A stretch of 64,000 nt of DNA from the NCBI RefSeq assembly GCF_002105155.1, contig NW_019028984.1, forward strand, positions 682,001-746,000. The letters run 5' to 3'. Position 1 is the first letter of the stretch. Each line of letters begins with the position of its first letter. The stretch comes from Lobosporangium transversale. Lineage: Eukaryota; Mortierellomycota; Mortierellomycetes; Mortierellales; Mortierellaceae. Under the pieces are notes generated by a model. It was not told the DNA's origin, did not search any database, and saw only the letters and a program-made list of their open reading frames with translations. Both the position numbers and the translations under genes were made by a program. Below, piece by piece: positions 1 through 11,944 of the stretch.

Positions 1-661
1 CATGACACGCGACACGAGAACTAGGGACATTAAGGGTATATAGGATTTATTCCGGGAAATGCTAAAGGCAATGTCCAAAGTCAGTTCCAGAATCTTGATT
101 ACTTGATTGATTTGGAATCATTCCAAACTTTAGTGTTCATACAATCGCACAATCATTATTCACCATTCATCAGTCATTCATTCCATTTTTCACTGAAATA
201 CACCATATCGTAATTCCTTTTTTTGTTCTGAAGTTCCTGTCAGTGTTGGAGAAAAAACCAATTGAAACAACCTTATAATTTTAACTATGTATTCAATTAA
301 TAACACAAGTAACTGTTGCGACGGTAAAGCTGCAAGACCAGCTCAACAACATAATCAAGGTATATTAATACATCATCACACCATACCCCTCAACTACTTG
401 ACACAACAATCTGCATAACACTATGTAAACATTACTGCACTAACTCAGCCTAATATCTGGACCTTCCCTTTTAGCACTACCTCTTAGAAATGTAACAAGT
501 GTAGAAAGTATGAGACAGGGCAATAAAAGGGGACGATGTGAAACCTCAATGGGGTCTTCCTCTGAAGGTACATTATATCGCTAACTATGGACGCGTACCA
601 TACACTCTCACTATCATTAATACCCGTCTCTCTCTTTTTTTTCCTTTTGTGATTTATCATA
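1..661. other. Left-edge intergenic, no gene seen
   Basis: AT-rich sequence with no frame that I can join into a credible product. The only open frame is antisense to the start of the next gene and looks accidental. The stretch just before 662 is CT/T-rich, as expected for a fungal 5' leader. I see no tRNA, repeat or clear TATA box. Confidence 0.5.
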
Positions 662-3600
662 ATGGATCCGCAAGATGACAGGAGCCTAGGCGAACTCCAT
701 TTCTCTAAAAGTGCCAAAGTTCTTTTCGATGCTGAGTCAGGTTCGGAAGATGATATATCTGAAGAATCTGAATCTGAACCCGATTGTGACTTGGATGTCT
801 TAGTCGGGAGACAGCAGAGAATAGCTAGTTTTAAAAAACCGGATATGTCTGTGTCTGGTAAGCTTGAAATGTTCTGATAAACAGACGATAACAGCTAGAA
901 TAAGTCACTAAAACGTGTATAAATTGCACGAACAATAGAGAAGTACCTGACCCTGCTTCTTTCCATGGTGGAGCCAGGTGTGTCAATGATCCATTCACAA
1001 CAAGCATCAAGGTTGCAAAGCCTTGTAGAATATGACGACATTGGTGATAATACTAAAAAGCTTTATATCACATATTTACGGCTATTCAAGGTAGTGAATG
1101 GCTTTTTCTTGTGATACTGAGATACTTGTAAAATGAAATCAAAAGGCTTCTACATAGCAGATTTCCTTTCTTCATCCTTATTCTCCTCCTATAAATGTTA
1201 TTTTTAATTGTATTAAGAAATATTGTGACCAGATCGATTATGGCAAGGAAGAATGCAGTCGCTATAATGTTACACTCGACAAAACTATTGGATTTTTCAG
1301 AAAAGTCATGTTCAAACGCCGGATCAAGAAGTTGCTCCGTGTATCTGGATATAAGGACACGGCCATCACAATTTGGCTCCCAACTAATAATAAGAGGCAA
1401 GAGGTTGTCCTGGATCTGAATGAGAGTAAGCAATAGATCACATTGATAGCTCATAGCTATTTTCCCCTTTATTGTTAATGTGTTAGGCTATGAATGCGTA
1501 GTAATTACCAACAAAGTTCCTCTGTTCCTCTATATGACCCTCTAGTCCTTAAAGATGCTCCGGTTGATGAAATAGGGAGAAAAGTACTTAATTCTCCATG
1601 TGGGAAAAGAACAATGGAGCAGGCATTAAAGGCTCTAGTACACCTACACAAAGCCCAGACGAGGCTAAAGGGCTTTAATGTAATAAATGATCTTAGATCC
1701 ATCTCCGATTTAATCACGGAACATTGCCGGAAACTAGTGATGGCCACTTTGGAGCACGAGGACGGCGGGTTCACTGATCCATTGGGCTACAAGGTGTATA
1801 CCGTAAGCCAACATATCGCATGCTTGTCGGATACATGGATGCAGCCGTTCGATACTCAATCGTACTGGCTGAGGGAGCATTTGGCTTTGGCCATTAGACA
1901 CAGCATGCTGCTCAGGGATAAGGATCTCCGTGCACTTAACCTTTCAGATCTTTACATCAATATTGCCCCCCATTCAATGGGAGGGACACAGGTCCCTATA
2001 GTTCTGACAGCAACCCTTCATAGTGAGAAGGGCAGCCCTGACGGTAAGGCTTCGAAAGCGTGTGCTGTCCGCCACGAAGATGTGCGTCGGTGTAGCGTGG
2101 GGGCATTGGGGTTTCATTTTTTTGACCGCTTCCAGGTAAATATAAAGAGGCATTAACGACATTGTCTTATGGAATAAGGGAACATGGGCGTGGGCATCAA
2201 TATGAAAAAAGAATAATGACTAACTTTTTTTAAATCAAAAGTACCGCAAGGAGCTCTTACCTGATTTCAAGGATCTGACATGGCTAAATATCAAAGTTCT
2301 CCAGGGACCGAATTCAGACAGGACTGTACCAATACCTTACTCTACCATGCGTCATTACACCATGCAGGTCTTTGACCGTCAGAAGGTGCAGTGCTCTCAC
2401 ATCACACACTCTGGCAGGCAAAGTGGTATCGAGGAAGCGCGGGGGAAACAAATCATTGGACGATCGCTACAACTTGGTGGTCAGGGGAACCATGATCTCG
2501 ACGAGATAGAAGTTTGTTCTAGCCGTTGCGATCCTCAAAAATTTGCCTTTGGTATGGCAGGCTTCATAAAGAAGCCATTCCATCTCAGGCGGAATGAAGT
2601 GGAGCCTTCTCTGGAGCTTCAACGACAAGTGTTCCCTTTCATCGAGCTCGCTTTTGGAGAGCCTGGTACGCCAGGTTATGACAATTGGATGAGAGTATGT
2701 GATGGTGAAATGACAGAGCTCAAGGATGTTGCCATGCGGGAGCGTCCTGACCTTGTGGATATTGAAAATGAAGACTGCGATAATGAGGGCAATGAAGGAG
2801 CTAAATGCTGTGTATCCTGTACCAGTATTAGCAACGATCGGAAGATATCCTTCCTTAAGCTGCTCCTTCGATTAAGGAAAGTTATTTTGCAAGATGTGGC
2901 AGCTTACTTCTCCAAGTTCCCAGGATTTAAATCCTATGTTATGTCACATCCAGTATTCGCCGCCCCAGAGTTCCTCAGATTTAGGGGCGAGATGGCAAGG
3001 AATTTGGAGAGACCAGATGCCAGTTTCTCGAAAGAAATCTCTCCAAATTTCCTCCATGCGCTCACTACGGTATCTTTTCAGCAGCAGGAGATGCAAACAA
3101 GGATTCTAACCAACTTGGAAAAGTTTACAAACAATTACCAAGCCAGCTTCCAGAAACTCATGCAGAGTAACACTGCCTTTCAGGATACTATGCTAGATAT
3201 GATGCAAAGATATCAACAGCAAATGATTGATCTCTTTGAAAAAAATTCATGGGCAAAACAAGGCTATTGTGATTCTTGCCAGTGCCCTAATTGTATACAC
3301 TGGCGTCACTTCTCGCAATCCCCCCCTATTATCCAGCAAAACCAGATAAGGCCAATGGCGCCCACTTCGACGCATGTTCCAGCACCAGCCTATGAGCAAG
3401 GGAGACCATGGACATATCAAGGCTCGTCAACCTCTCCTCCGCAACCATACCAGTTTGCCTCAAGCTCTAGTTCCCGCCCATCTCCTTCTACAAGCTCTCG
3501 ACAGGCATACTACCAAACCCACTCTTCAATAATCCAGACAGACGGGCAGTCCTTTCATTTTGGGCCCGTTGTACAAAGTGCCTCCACCATACCCGCGACA

Positions 3601-4104
3601 TGTGCTTCAAGGCCTTTGAATCTCTCACATAAGGCCACAGATATTAAAGAAGACAGCGATAGCAACTTCAATGTTAGTTACGACCTCAAAACTGCTACCG
3701 ATGTTTGGAATGAACAACAGGAATTCGAAAGGATAAAGACAAAGGATAGGCAGCAAAACAAAAAGTCTTTATTCCTTCAGGCTAATTGCTATAAACAGCT
3801 CAACAACAGAAAGCGTGTTGCCGAAGAGGTTCACTATCGCATAGATCGAGCACTAGAGGAGGCTTCAGAAAAGGGTACTGCCCTGAGCAGGGACACTGCT
3901 CTTCAATATGTATTGAGTGATCTCGACCAGATAATGAGCGCGAATAGGTGGAGTGTCAATCAGCTAGTTAATTATTGTAGGGACCAGGCCGGGAAGCGAA
4001 ACGGCAAGGGTAAGGATATAGACAGGGAGAGTGGTTCGGGTGATGGCCCATCCACCTCTAAGGCTTTCGAGGACCAAGAGGCGAAGGAAGAGGACGATTG
4101 CTGA
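662..4104 (+). CDS. Crypton/Ndc10-type tyrosine recombinase-like protein
   Basis: Five exons can be joined in frame: 662-857, 939-1090, 1233-1425, about 1546-2135 and 2242-4104, giving about 997 residues. The acceptor of exon 4 is the least certain. The order fits the Crypton tyrosine-recombinase/Ndc10 domain-2 family: an acidic N-terminus, a core-binding region (YNVTLDKTIGFFRKVMF), a first catalytic-Arg box (LLRDKDLRALNLSDLY), the conserved RHEDVRRCSVGALGF stretch, and an HxxR-like box (CSHITHSGRQSG). The MAGF...EPSLELQRQVFPFIE block follows. A Q/S/P-rich linker leads to a C-terminal helical part that resembles the GCR1_C DNA-binding domain (TATDVWNEQQEFE). The residue where Crypton enzymes have the nucleophilic Tyr, about 15 residues before MAGF, reads Ser (SSRCDPQKFAF). 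It is either a decayed transposon enzyme or a domesticated DNA-binding protein. No terminal repeats were recognised. Confidence 0.75.
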
Positions 4105-6213
4105 AGGCATGTTGCTTCTGTAAATACATCCTATGTATTTTGGTGATTTAAAAAATGTTGCAAGCTCTAATACATTCAATCCTTTCTTAGTTAATAGTGA
4201 TGGGGGCCGTTCAAGCAGCTGTCTAAATTCCAGAATTTTCTGGTACTTCATTACTGTATTCTATGGCTCACATGCATGCCTAGTACTATAAATCCCACTA
4301 TTTTTGCACCTTAGCTACTAGCCCCTAATACCCACATTATCAGCTTTATCAAAAGGAGGTTATTTCAGCTATGAAAAACTTTCTTCCCATCAGAAAAAAA
4401 AAATCGAACGAGTAAAGACGAGTGCTCTACGAAGATGCAAAAGCGCAACTAATGCCTTTCCGTCGTCCATGGAGAGCTACCACGCTAGCTTAATACAACA
4501 CAATACTCAAAATACAGTTTCCAACATCCTTCACAAGTTTAATATTTACCTACACGGAGCAGATTACTCAAACTCGCAGAAAAAACGCAATTCAAATGTC
4601 CAAACTTGAGGAAGCTTCTTGAACAAGCCCTGGATATCAAGATAGGGCAAACTTGGCGGCTGGTTTGATTAAAGGGCAAGAGCATAGAATTTCGATGTTG
4701 CCGACTTTTTAAATTCACAAATGACTGGATTGTAAGGTGCAAGACTCGCCACAAAATAGACGGAGTAGCTCTGCTTTATAAACAGAGGTACGTAAAATGG
4801 GTCATGGTAATCTGGCTTTAGGATATATTTTTTAAGGTCAACTGACTCAAACCCTTTAAAAAAAAAAAAAAAAAAAACAGGTAGATAACTCACTTGCCAC
4901 AAGACAGTCTGAGAGGTGGCATTGATTCAACGAAGAATTTCTATAACATTATGTTGCAATATTGACTAGAGACTGCAATAGCCCAAGTATCAATTGTGGC
5001 CAGTTTGAAGTACCCTTATAACTGGAACAAGGACTCCCGGATGACAAGCCTCATTTCTGCAAAATAGCGTTAGAGAATCTTGACATGGCGATGAGACAAG
5101 AAGACAAACAGGCTGTACTTATCCTTGACTTCCTCTGCAACCGACTCTCATACCTTAGGATGCCTCATCTGAGTAGGACTCCTTTTTCCCTCCAAACACG
5201 ATCTCCGTAATACAGCCGTTAGGCACTGGTATTACCCAAGTCCCAAGGCCTATTATCGCCAAAGATGCAATGAATATTCTCCAGTGTTTGGAAGATGCTA
5301 ATATGGAAGAAACCAGGCCATTTCCGAACATCAAGGACGATGGACAGCGCGGGATACATTTCGCTACTAAATACGCATTCACAACTGGAAGTTTGATGTC
5401 AAGGAGTGGGCGACTATAGACTACTTCCCTCGCTGCTGCAATATGCTACTGCAATATGCAAGGCGGTCTTCTATATCTTGCCAAGGAGCCTCCAGTTGGC
5501 CTGATAGCACTGCAAGAGTTGGGATGATTATTGATAGGCTCCACCACAAAGCCCCTATGAATGTAGAGCTTCTTGTTAATTACTTCGAAGAACATATTGT
5601 CGGCGGCTTTCTAGACCAAAGAGGCGGTATTGCAGGCAATAACATTGAAGCGATGAATCCAGTGATGAAGGCGGTTCTACCTGTTCAGCCTCATGAAACT
5701 AGCGGTATATTCTCACTGATAAATGCATTTATTCATCAGTAATAGGTCTATCTGGAAAATACTGAACACGTTTGAGAGCTGAAGGGTACTACAGATCTAT
5801 TGAGAGCGGCAAATTCAGTCTAAAATGATATATGAAGACACCAATAACGTCCTACATCCATTATCCGAACAAACGACCCTTTACTGTTCCTCTCTCGCAC
5901 ACCTCATGCCCAACGAGGACTTCCGTTCTCAGGCTACACAGCTGTGCGAGACATTGATATACGGTTTAACAATTCACCCCTCTTCAAGTTTTGATGGTAT
6001 GGATTTGAACAAATTGGCTAGTTTTTTATAAGCGTGAGCTAGATCTACAGGTCAATAACTCACTCTGTACTTAATAATCGGGAGCTTTTAATATCATCTG
6101 CAGTAACTGAGCAAAGCTTATGCTTATACGCGAACCTTGCTCTTACACTCCTCCACATACCAATCCATTAAGGTAGGACACCGAACCAAAGAGTCGCCAA
6201 GATATACAGAGTC
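4105..6213. other. Gene-poor spacer, possible transposon debris
   Basis: Only short, unrelated open frames occur. An A-run of about 20 lies at 4859-4878. Because a decayed Gypsy integrase follows directly at 6214, parts of 5000-6200 may be degenerate upstream pol sequence, but I could not match a reverse transcriptase or RNase H motif to it. Confidence 0.4.
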
Positions 6214-6868
6214 GTGTTGGGATATTACGGCTCGCTGCCTCTCATTACTTCTAGTTATGGTTACATAATAGTGCTCCGAGACATGTCCACCAGATATGTT
6301 ACACTATTGGCCATGAAAGCAACCCAGGTTCGAGAACTTGTTGATGCGTTCACCATGCACTACTTCCTCAGCTACGGCAGTTCCTTAGAAAATATTTTGG
6401 GTAACAGAACCCCGTTCACTGAATAGTATAATTGTCTGACGCAGCTGTCCCGTATAACTTTCTGCTTTGCACCAGTATACCGCCCTACAGCCCAATGGAC
6501 CAGAAGAACAGTTCATGGATACACTCCAAAACATGATTACGGCTTACCTGGAGCATGATCATGGTAGCTGGGATTGACGCCTCTCCAAGTCCGTTTTTGC
6601 GTACAAAGCCCCATTTCACAGATAGGTACAGGATATGCCGTTTTTCGTCGTACATGCCTGCGAGCCTTACAACCTACTCAATGGAGACGATTTTATTAGT
6701 TTGGGAAAATGCTTAACGAGGGACATAATCAGCGACCCAATTACTTCAGGCAACTCTACAAGTCCCAAGCTGGTACCTGTCACATGGTCGGCGCCATGGC
6801 CAATTGGCTCTGCGGTCTGGTTATATACACCTCACGTATCACCCAATGGCCCATATAGGGAATTTTAA
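6214..6868 (+). mobile_element. Broken Ty3/Gypsy integrase (pol remnant)
   Basis: The first frame (6214-6426) reads GSLPLITSSYGYIIVLRDMS followed by a segment ending in NRTPFTE. This matches the integrase core of Gypsy elements, where a D-x-GPLP start is followed by YIIV.D..TRW and then D.GTQFTS. The next part is in another frame (YRPTAQ, then TLQNMITAYLEHDHGSWD) and corresponds to the Y-HPQTNGQ...WD..L region. The tail, near 6800, encodes IGSAVWLYTPHVSPNG, like the GDLVWL.TP motif after the core. Frame changes and stops break the reading frame, and the second catalytic Asp position reads Asn (GNRTPFT), so it cannot be active. It is a pseudogene fragment of an LTR retrotransposon. Confidence 0.7.
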
Positions 6869-7163
6869 AAACTATGAATGGGCTTAGTGCAAGCGAAATT
6901 GCTAGAACTTAACTGTTAGGCCAGCAATGCTTTGCCTAATTTAACTGGCAAAAGTTACTACATAATATAAATAGCTATCTCCGTAGCTCTAGTCAGATTT
7001 CCTTCAACAAAAGATCCTTGACTTTATACCCTATATCATTAGTATTTTGCACCTAGACAGGATCATTGCAATCCGCTCTTAAAACAGTGAGAATTTGACC
7101 TTTAATAATGGCTGACGACTCCGCAATGTCCATGGAATGTATTTCAGATGACAGAAGAAAAAG

Positions 7164-7884
7164 TGTAATAAGCCGATGGGACTTTCATCTCCAAGGCAAT
7201 GTCTGCGGTGGAACTCTGAGACCCTCCGAAAGGAGGGGCTTAAGCTTCTCTACCCTGTACAGGATGTTATTGCACACGAGGTAAACCTGTGTTTTCAAGA
7301 CTCGTCAAAGGGAAGCCAGCGCTGGGGATCGAGATGCTGGAATGTAGCTGCTTGTTCTATCAATATCTTCTTCCTTCCCGACATAACTAACATGAGTATA
7401 TGTACGGCAATCAGCCAAACAAATTATTAACAGAGAGTATATCATTGAATGTTTGAGGAGTCAGGTTTTGAAGGTATATCATATGAAGTTGGCTGAAGTC
7501 CCTAATAGAGTATCAACTGAGGAAGAAGTAGCACACCGCCTGTATGTGAATGAGTGATCTAAGATGGTATATTTGAGATGAAGTATGGACTGTGCTTCTA
7601 GAGAAAGAAGCATGCATATGTGGAAGAGACCCTCTGATCCCAACAACCTATAAAAATGAGTGTTTGATCGGTTCTGGATCTTTACTCTCTCTTCACTTCT
7701 TTTGCATGAGAACCGTTGAGTGCTGACTGCTCGTTCAGAGCTCCGTGTATATCAGTTTTCGTTGCGTCTTTTAAAGAATCTCTTATTTTATCATAATAGT
7801 TGCAAGCTTTCGGTTTCAATTACTACAAGCGCCGTTTCCTCCATCTATCGTAACTTCAACCCCATAACAATAATACCCGTGACA
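7164..7884 (+). mobile_element. Candidate LTR beside the Gypsy remnant
   Basis: A purine-rich tract (gacagaagaaaaag, about 7150-7163) is followed by TGTAATAAG, and about 720 bases later the segment ends in CCGTGACA. That gives TGT...ACA ends, as LTRs have. A TATA box (TATAAAAA, 7649-7656) sits roughly 230 bases before the right end, and TTTTGGTGACC follows the right boundary. The position about 300 bases after the integrase tail suits a 3' LTR. No second copy is present in the window, so the boundaries are guesses. The short frame at 7176-7430 is not believed. Confidence 0.35.
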
Positions 7885-8417
7885 TTTTGGTGACCAATAA
7901 CAGGTGCAAATTGAACTCTCAGGCGAAATAAAGAAAGGTTTCGTAAAGAATTGCCACTCTAGAAATATACCAGAATTGAGTAAATTTTATGGCTTTACTA
8001 TGGTCAGCCATTTTGATTAATACGGATGTGCTGTGAAGCCATGATCTTACATAATTATTATTTTCACGGAATTGCTTTTATCCATGACATTTATGCTAGA
8101 CAAGAAGTCCATTTACACGCGACAAACGTAAAAAAAATCTTTGATGTTTCAAAGTAACCTGTCTCGAGGAATCGTGCAATCTATTAGATGTGTAATCAAT
8201 TGCAATCTTTTCTCTTCCCTTGTCTTCCTACCCTACACACATGCCTATCCTCTGCATCCGCCTGCAGAATCAATAAAGCTTACAGAATCTGTTCTCCAGC
8301 AGAGTGACAGTTAAGAGATATTTCACATAATATCAGTATTTTCAAACCAATTCCAGTTTAATTTATACAGCGTCCTAACAGAAGGAAGAGCCAAACTATA
8401 GGCCGAACAAAAAAAAA

Positions 8418-8451
<34 letters not shown>

Positions 8452-8471
8452 GGAGAAGAGAACAAGTTGCC
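7885..8471. other. Intergenic spacer upstream of EMC7
   Basis: No gene is seen. The segment ends in an A-run of 31 (8419-8449), interrupted upstream by one C. This run lies only 22 bases before the EMC7 start codon and so may be part of its promoter or 5' leader. Confidence 0.5.
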
Positions 8472-10038
8472 ATGCATTTTCGATCCCTGAAGATTGGACT
8501 TATCCTTGGAAGGTAAGTGATCCTATTTAAAAATAAATAAAAAAAGGCATGTAAACAAAGATGGAACGGCTAATAAATAGAGTTGGATCTTTTTGCTGAT
8601 TAGCCTATTGCCGTGGATTGACGCAGCGGTTATCGAAGGCAGGCTCCTGGGAGCGACTTTCCGTGGTCAGGTAGTACAAGGTAACCACAACAAACGTTAA
8701 TGTGCCTCACAACGGAGAAGGATCATAAATGCTAGATGGCGTACTAAATCATACGATTACCTGTTTGACTATTAGGTGTATCCATGAAGACAACTGTTCT
8801 TTTGAACAGGGGTCTTTATCAGACCCATATCCAAAGAGATGGTACATTTGCATTGTATGTTCTTCCCATTCACCTATTGTTCTGTTCTCCTGCTTAATGA
8901 ATGAAAAGTGTTTAAAATTTTCCCCCTCCATTTCAATCATACATAGCCCAGATGTCCCTACCGGTGCTTATATTCTTGAGGTTCACAGTCCTAACCTGTC
9001 TTTTCCTAAGGTAATACACTACTTTAAAGGCTGAAAATTGTTATTTGAACACCACAACCTAGCTTTGCGATAATATAGTACAGAATGTTGTGCTATCACC
9101 TTTTCATATTCAGTCTCCTTAGACATCACCTCTCATTTCTCTGTGGTTTTAAATGAATAAAAATAAAAAAATAGGTGCGCATAATGGTGACCTCGCGCGA
9201 CGTGATCGCCACACGGATCAGCCTTGGTGACCATTTCTCCAATTACCAACAGCTTCTTCCTCTGCCTTTAGTCCTCAGCCCAAGGACAAGACCAAGGAAC
9301 TACATTGTAGGTTAAAGAACGCCGTCATTTTACCGCTCAAACATGTTTAGGCTAAGCAATTCACAAAAGGAATTCCTCCATATCCTGTTAAAATATTCAC
9401 AGCTCTTTATCTTTTTGTTTTTAATAATCTAGTCTCCAGAAGGAGCCAAATTTGCAGGATGGTTTGCCAATCCACTGACCCTTATGGCAAGCTTCAGCCT
9501 TCTAATGGTACGATCTAGGCATTAATATTGTTGGCTTGGTTGCCTTGATATGGAATAACTATTAATTTGCATGCATGTCATTGTTTGTTGCAGTTATTGG
9601 TAATGCCCAGGATCATGGCCAACCTTGGTAAGCAATATGCCTCGTTATTTTTCCTTGCTGAAGCCTGCATATTCATCATATTAGCTTTTTATTATTTTTG
9701 CATTTAATAAGTATTTTCTCCTTGGTTCTCTAGACGAGGACGCGCTTCACGCCCTGCGACCCCCCTACGAGTTTGGCCGTCATCGCCATTATTCTCCTCA
9801 GCATCCTGCAAGGGGGTCAATGATGCATCCTCCTTGTCAACCTGTGTCCATGACATCCCATGTGCCGTTTCAACTTCAATATTATCAGCCTCAATTACAT
9901 GTGGATGGAGCCCTGGATCAGCATCCCAGCAACGTCTTTCGTTCACCTACAGCAGGTTTTATCCAACCAACACAACTAGGAAATGTAGACAATACACATA
10001 AACAGCCCATTCCAATGCAGCCTAAAAAACAAAAATAA
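8472..10038 (+). CDS. EMC7: ER membrane protein complex subunit 7
   Basis: EMC7 is a beta-sandwich subunit on the lumenal side of the ER membrane complex, which inserts and folds multipass membrane proteins. Exons read in frame from the GT/AG sites: 8472-8512, 8604-8670, 8790-8854, 8947-9010, 9175 to about 9308, then three more ending at 10038. The start gives a hydrophobic signal peptide (MHFRSLKIGLILGSLLPW). The family core follows as IEGRLLGATFRGQ, then TTVLLNRG, then DGTFAFPDVPTGAYILEV and HSPNLSFPKVRI. Next come the LLPLPLVLSPR stretch and the transmembrane segment FANPLTLMASFSLLMLLVMP. The cytosolic tail is His/Gln/Pro-rich and without recognised domains. Several introns are about 80-165 bases. 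Confidence in identity is high; the last small exons are less sure. Confidence 0.85.
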
Positions 10039-11944
10039 GAACAATATATCTATCTCCATCATACTTTTTATGCCTTTGAAAGCATCATTATTTATGATTT
10101 GATTTGAAATAAAAAAAAATAAAAAAAAAAAAAAAAAAAAAAAAAGTCGCTTTGCTCGTACATTTTTACAAAAGATTCATTTAGCTTGTTTCTGTTTCTG
10201 GGGTCACAGTTTCATGATCATGGTTTAAAAAGAGCCTCAATGCTTGTACCCATACTTGAATGCATAACGCCTGGGTTTGACCCACTCGATTACACCATGC
10301 ACATTGATCTTGCCTCAGACGACGCGACAAGATCAAACAAGGCAAGTCTGCTCAAAACACCTGCGTGAAAAGGGCTTCCGGTGGCGTCAAATGCATTGAC
10401 ACAGCCTCGATTACGCAAGAAGAGGGCCCCGCATAGTGTAACGGCCCAGGGATGGAGGCCGGGAAGAGACAGTATCGGCAATAGAGGCGAAAAGTGAGGT
10501 ATAAATTTGCTATAGCTTATAACCCAGAGAATAGTATCCAATATCAAGACGGTTGAGGCTTTTAGCACGACGTGGGGTCGTCTTCTGGGTGCGCGTGTTT
10601 AAAGCTTATTGACGAGTCTGAACACAGCATCAGGCTCCTCATTGATAAACGTACCTTCACAGAATACTATTTTCTCTGTTAATCATACTTTATAAGCATT
10701 ATCAGTTTCACGAGTTTAGCCTGTATTAAATGTCAGGGCACTCTTTCTGCACCCATTTAAGGATGGTACTGACATCGATATGCAATGACTACTTTCCTTC
10801 CTAATCTCTCCCTCAAAATGGCAGCAAGGTCACTGTATAGTTTTCGATTTTCAATAGAATCTTGATATGGCGATCCCCTCTGGCCATATTAATTCGGACC
10901 AACTAACCGCATTTCTACATTTGAAACATCTTTCTGCGTTTTTTCCATGGCTTCCAAAAACTCGCCATAGTCACCAGGTCCTGTGGATTAGTCAGAACTG
11001 GAGGGCAAGTGTATATTAAATAGTTTGTTTGAGCGTGGGTCTACAAGTGCGAAATCCCTGATAATCAACATCGTTATTACCATCATTTTTGCTTTCAGAC
11101 GCTTGTTTCTAGAAGCCAGCTTTTCGATCCTTTTTTCTTCTTTCTCTCGAGACTTTACCCCAAGTGTGGCCGCTTTCAACTTCATCAGCATCGCTCTCAT
11201 TGGCAATTATCGTCATTGGATTACCCAATCGGGAATTGCAAGGTTCATTTGATTATGGCCTGCCATCATAAATTTGCTTATGCCCCGAAACAGTTATTAC
11301 ACATTCACAAGCTTCATCCTAATCCTAGCTTACTCATATGCAAGAAAGATTTGATAAAATATTGTAAAGCAATGCTCGAGGTATTTGATCTAGTTCCTTG
11401 CTTCGAAAGATACTTGTCTAAACATTTCATCTTCTTCAAATTGAGTATAGTTCGCTTTTGAGCTTTATCCGATACAACTGCGGAGCTACCCTAGCTATAA
11501 AAGTCATGAGAAGTTTGGAAGGGTGGACCTTGCGCTCTCAAGTCCCTTTTAGAAAAAAGAGCTCATGAATTGATTGCAAGTCCAGATGAACAGAAATATA
11601 TACGTATATCCACCTCGAGAATGTCTTTCTTCATCGTAGGTAAACTAAAGACGAAAGCACGAGTATGCTTGTATTAAGCTAATAAGGCGAACTAGGATGA
11701 AAGAGAGCAAGGTTCTCAAAATAAACAAAACTGCTCAGCATGCATTTCAGGCCTGCATGCGATGCATACATGGAATTTTTATATTTTTATGTATTATTAC
11801 TTCTTCAATTATGTTGCTAAAAAAAAAAAATAAAAAATAAAAAAAAAAAAAAGTCCTTGTTTTTGGCTCAACAATGTATAAGCGGAATATAACCAATGTG
11901 CCTGTATGATATGTTGTTTATTCGGTTACTGTAGTTTTGTACGA
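10039..11944. other. Gene-poor spacer with two A-runs
   Basis: Two A-rich runs bound the segment (about 10108-10145 and 11819-11853). Short open frames on both strands do not join into a product. A minus-strand frame at 10290-10568 has a protein-like stretch (GALFLRNRGCVNAFDATGSP), and another near 10988-11206 is Lys-rich, but both end in stops without usable splice partners. Decayed coding or transposon sequence is possible. Confidence 0.4.

Noticed and set aside
10290-10568. Minus-strand frame with protein-like stretch GALFLRNRGCVNAFDATGSP
   Set aside because: It looked slightly ankyrin-like, but the repeat consensus is not met and no partner exon continues it.
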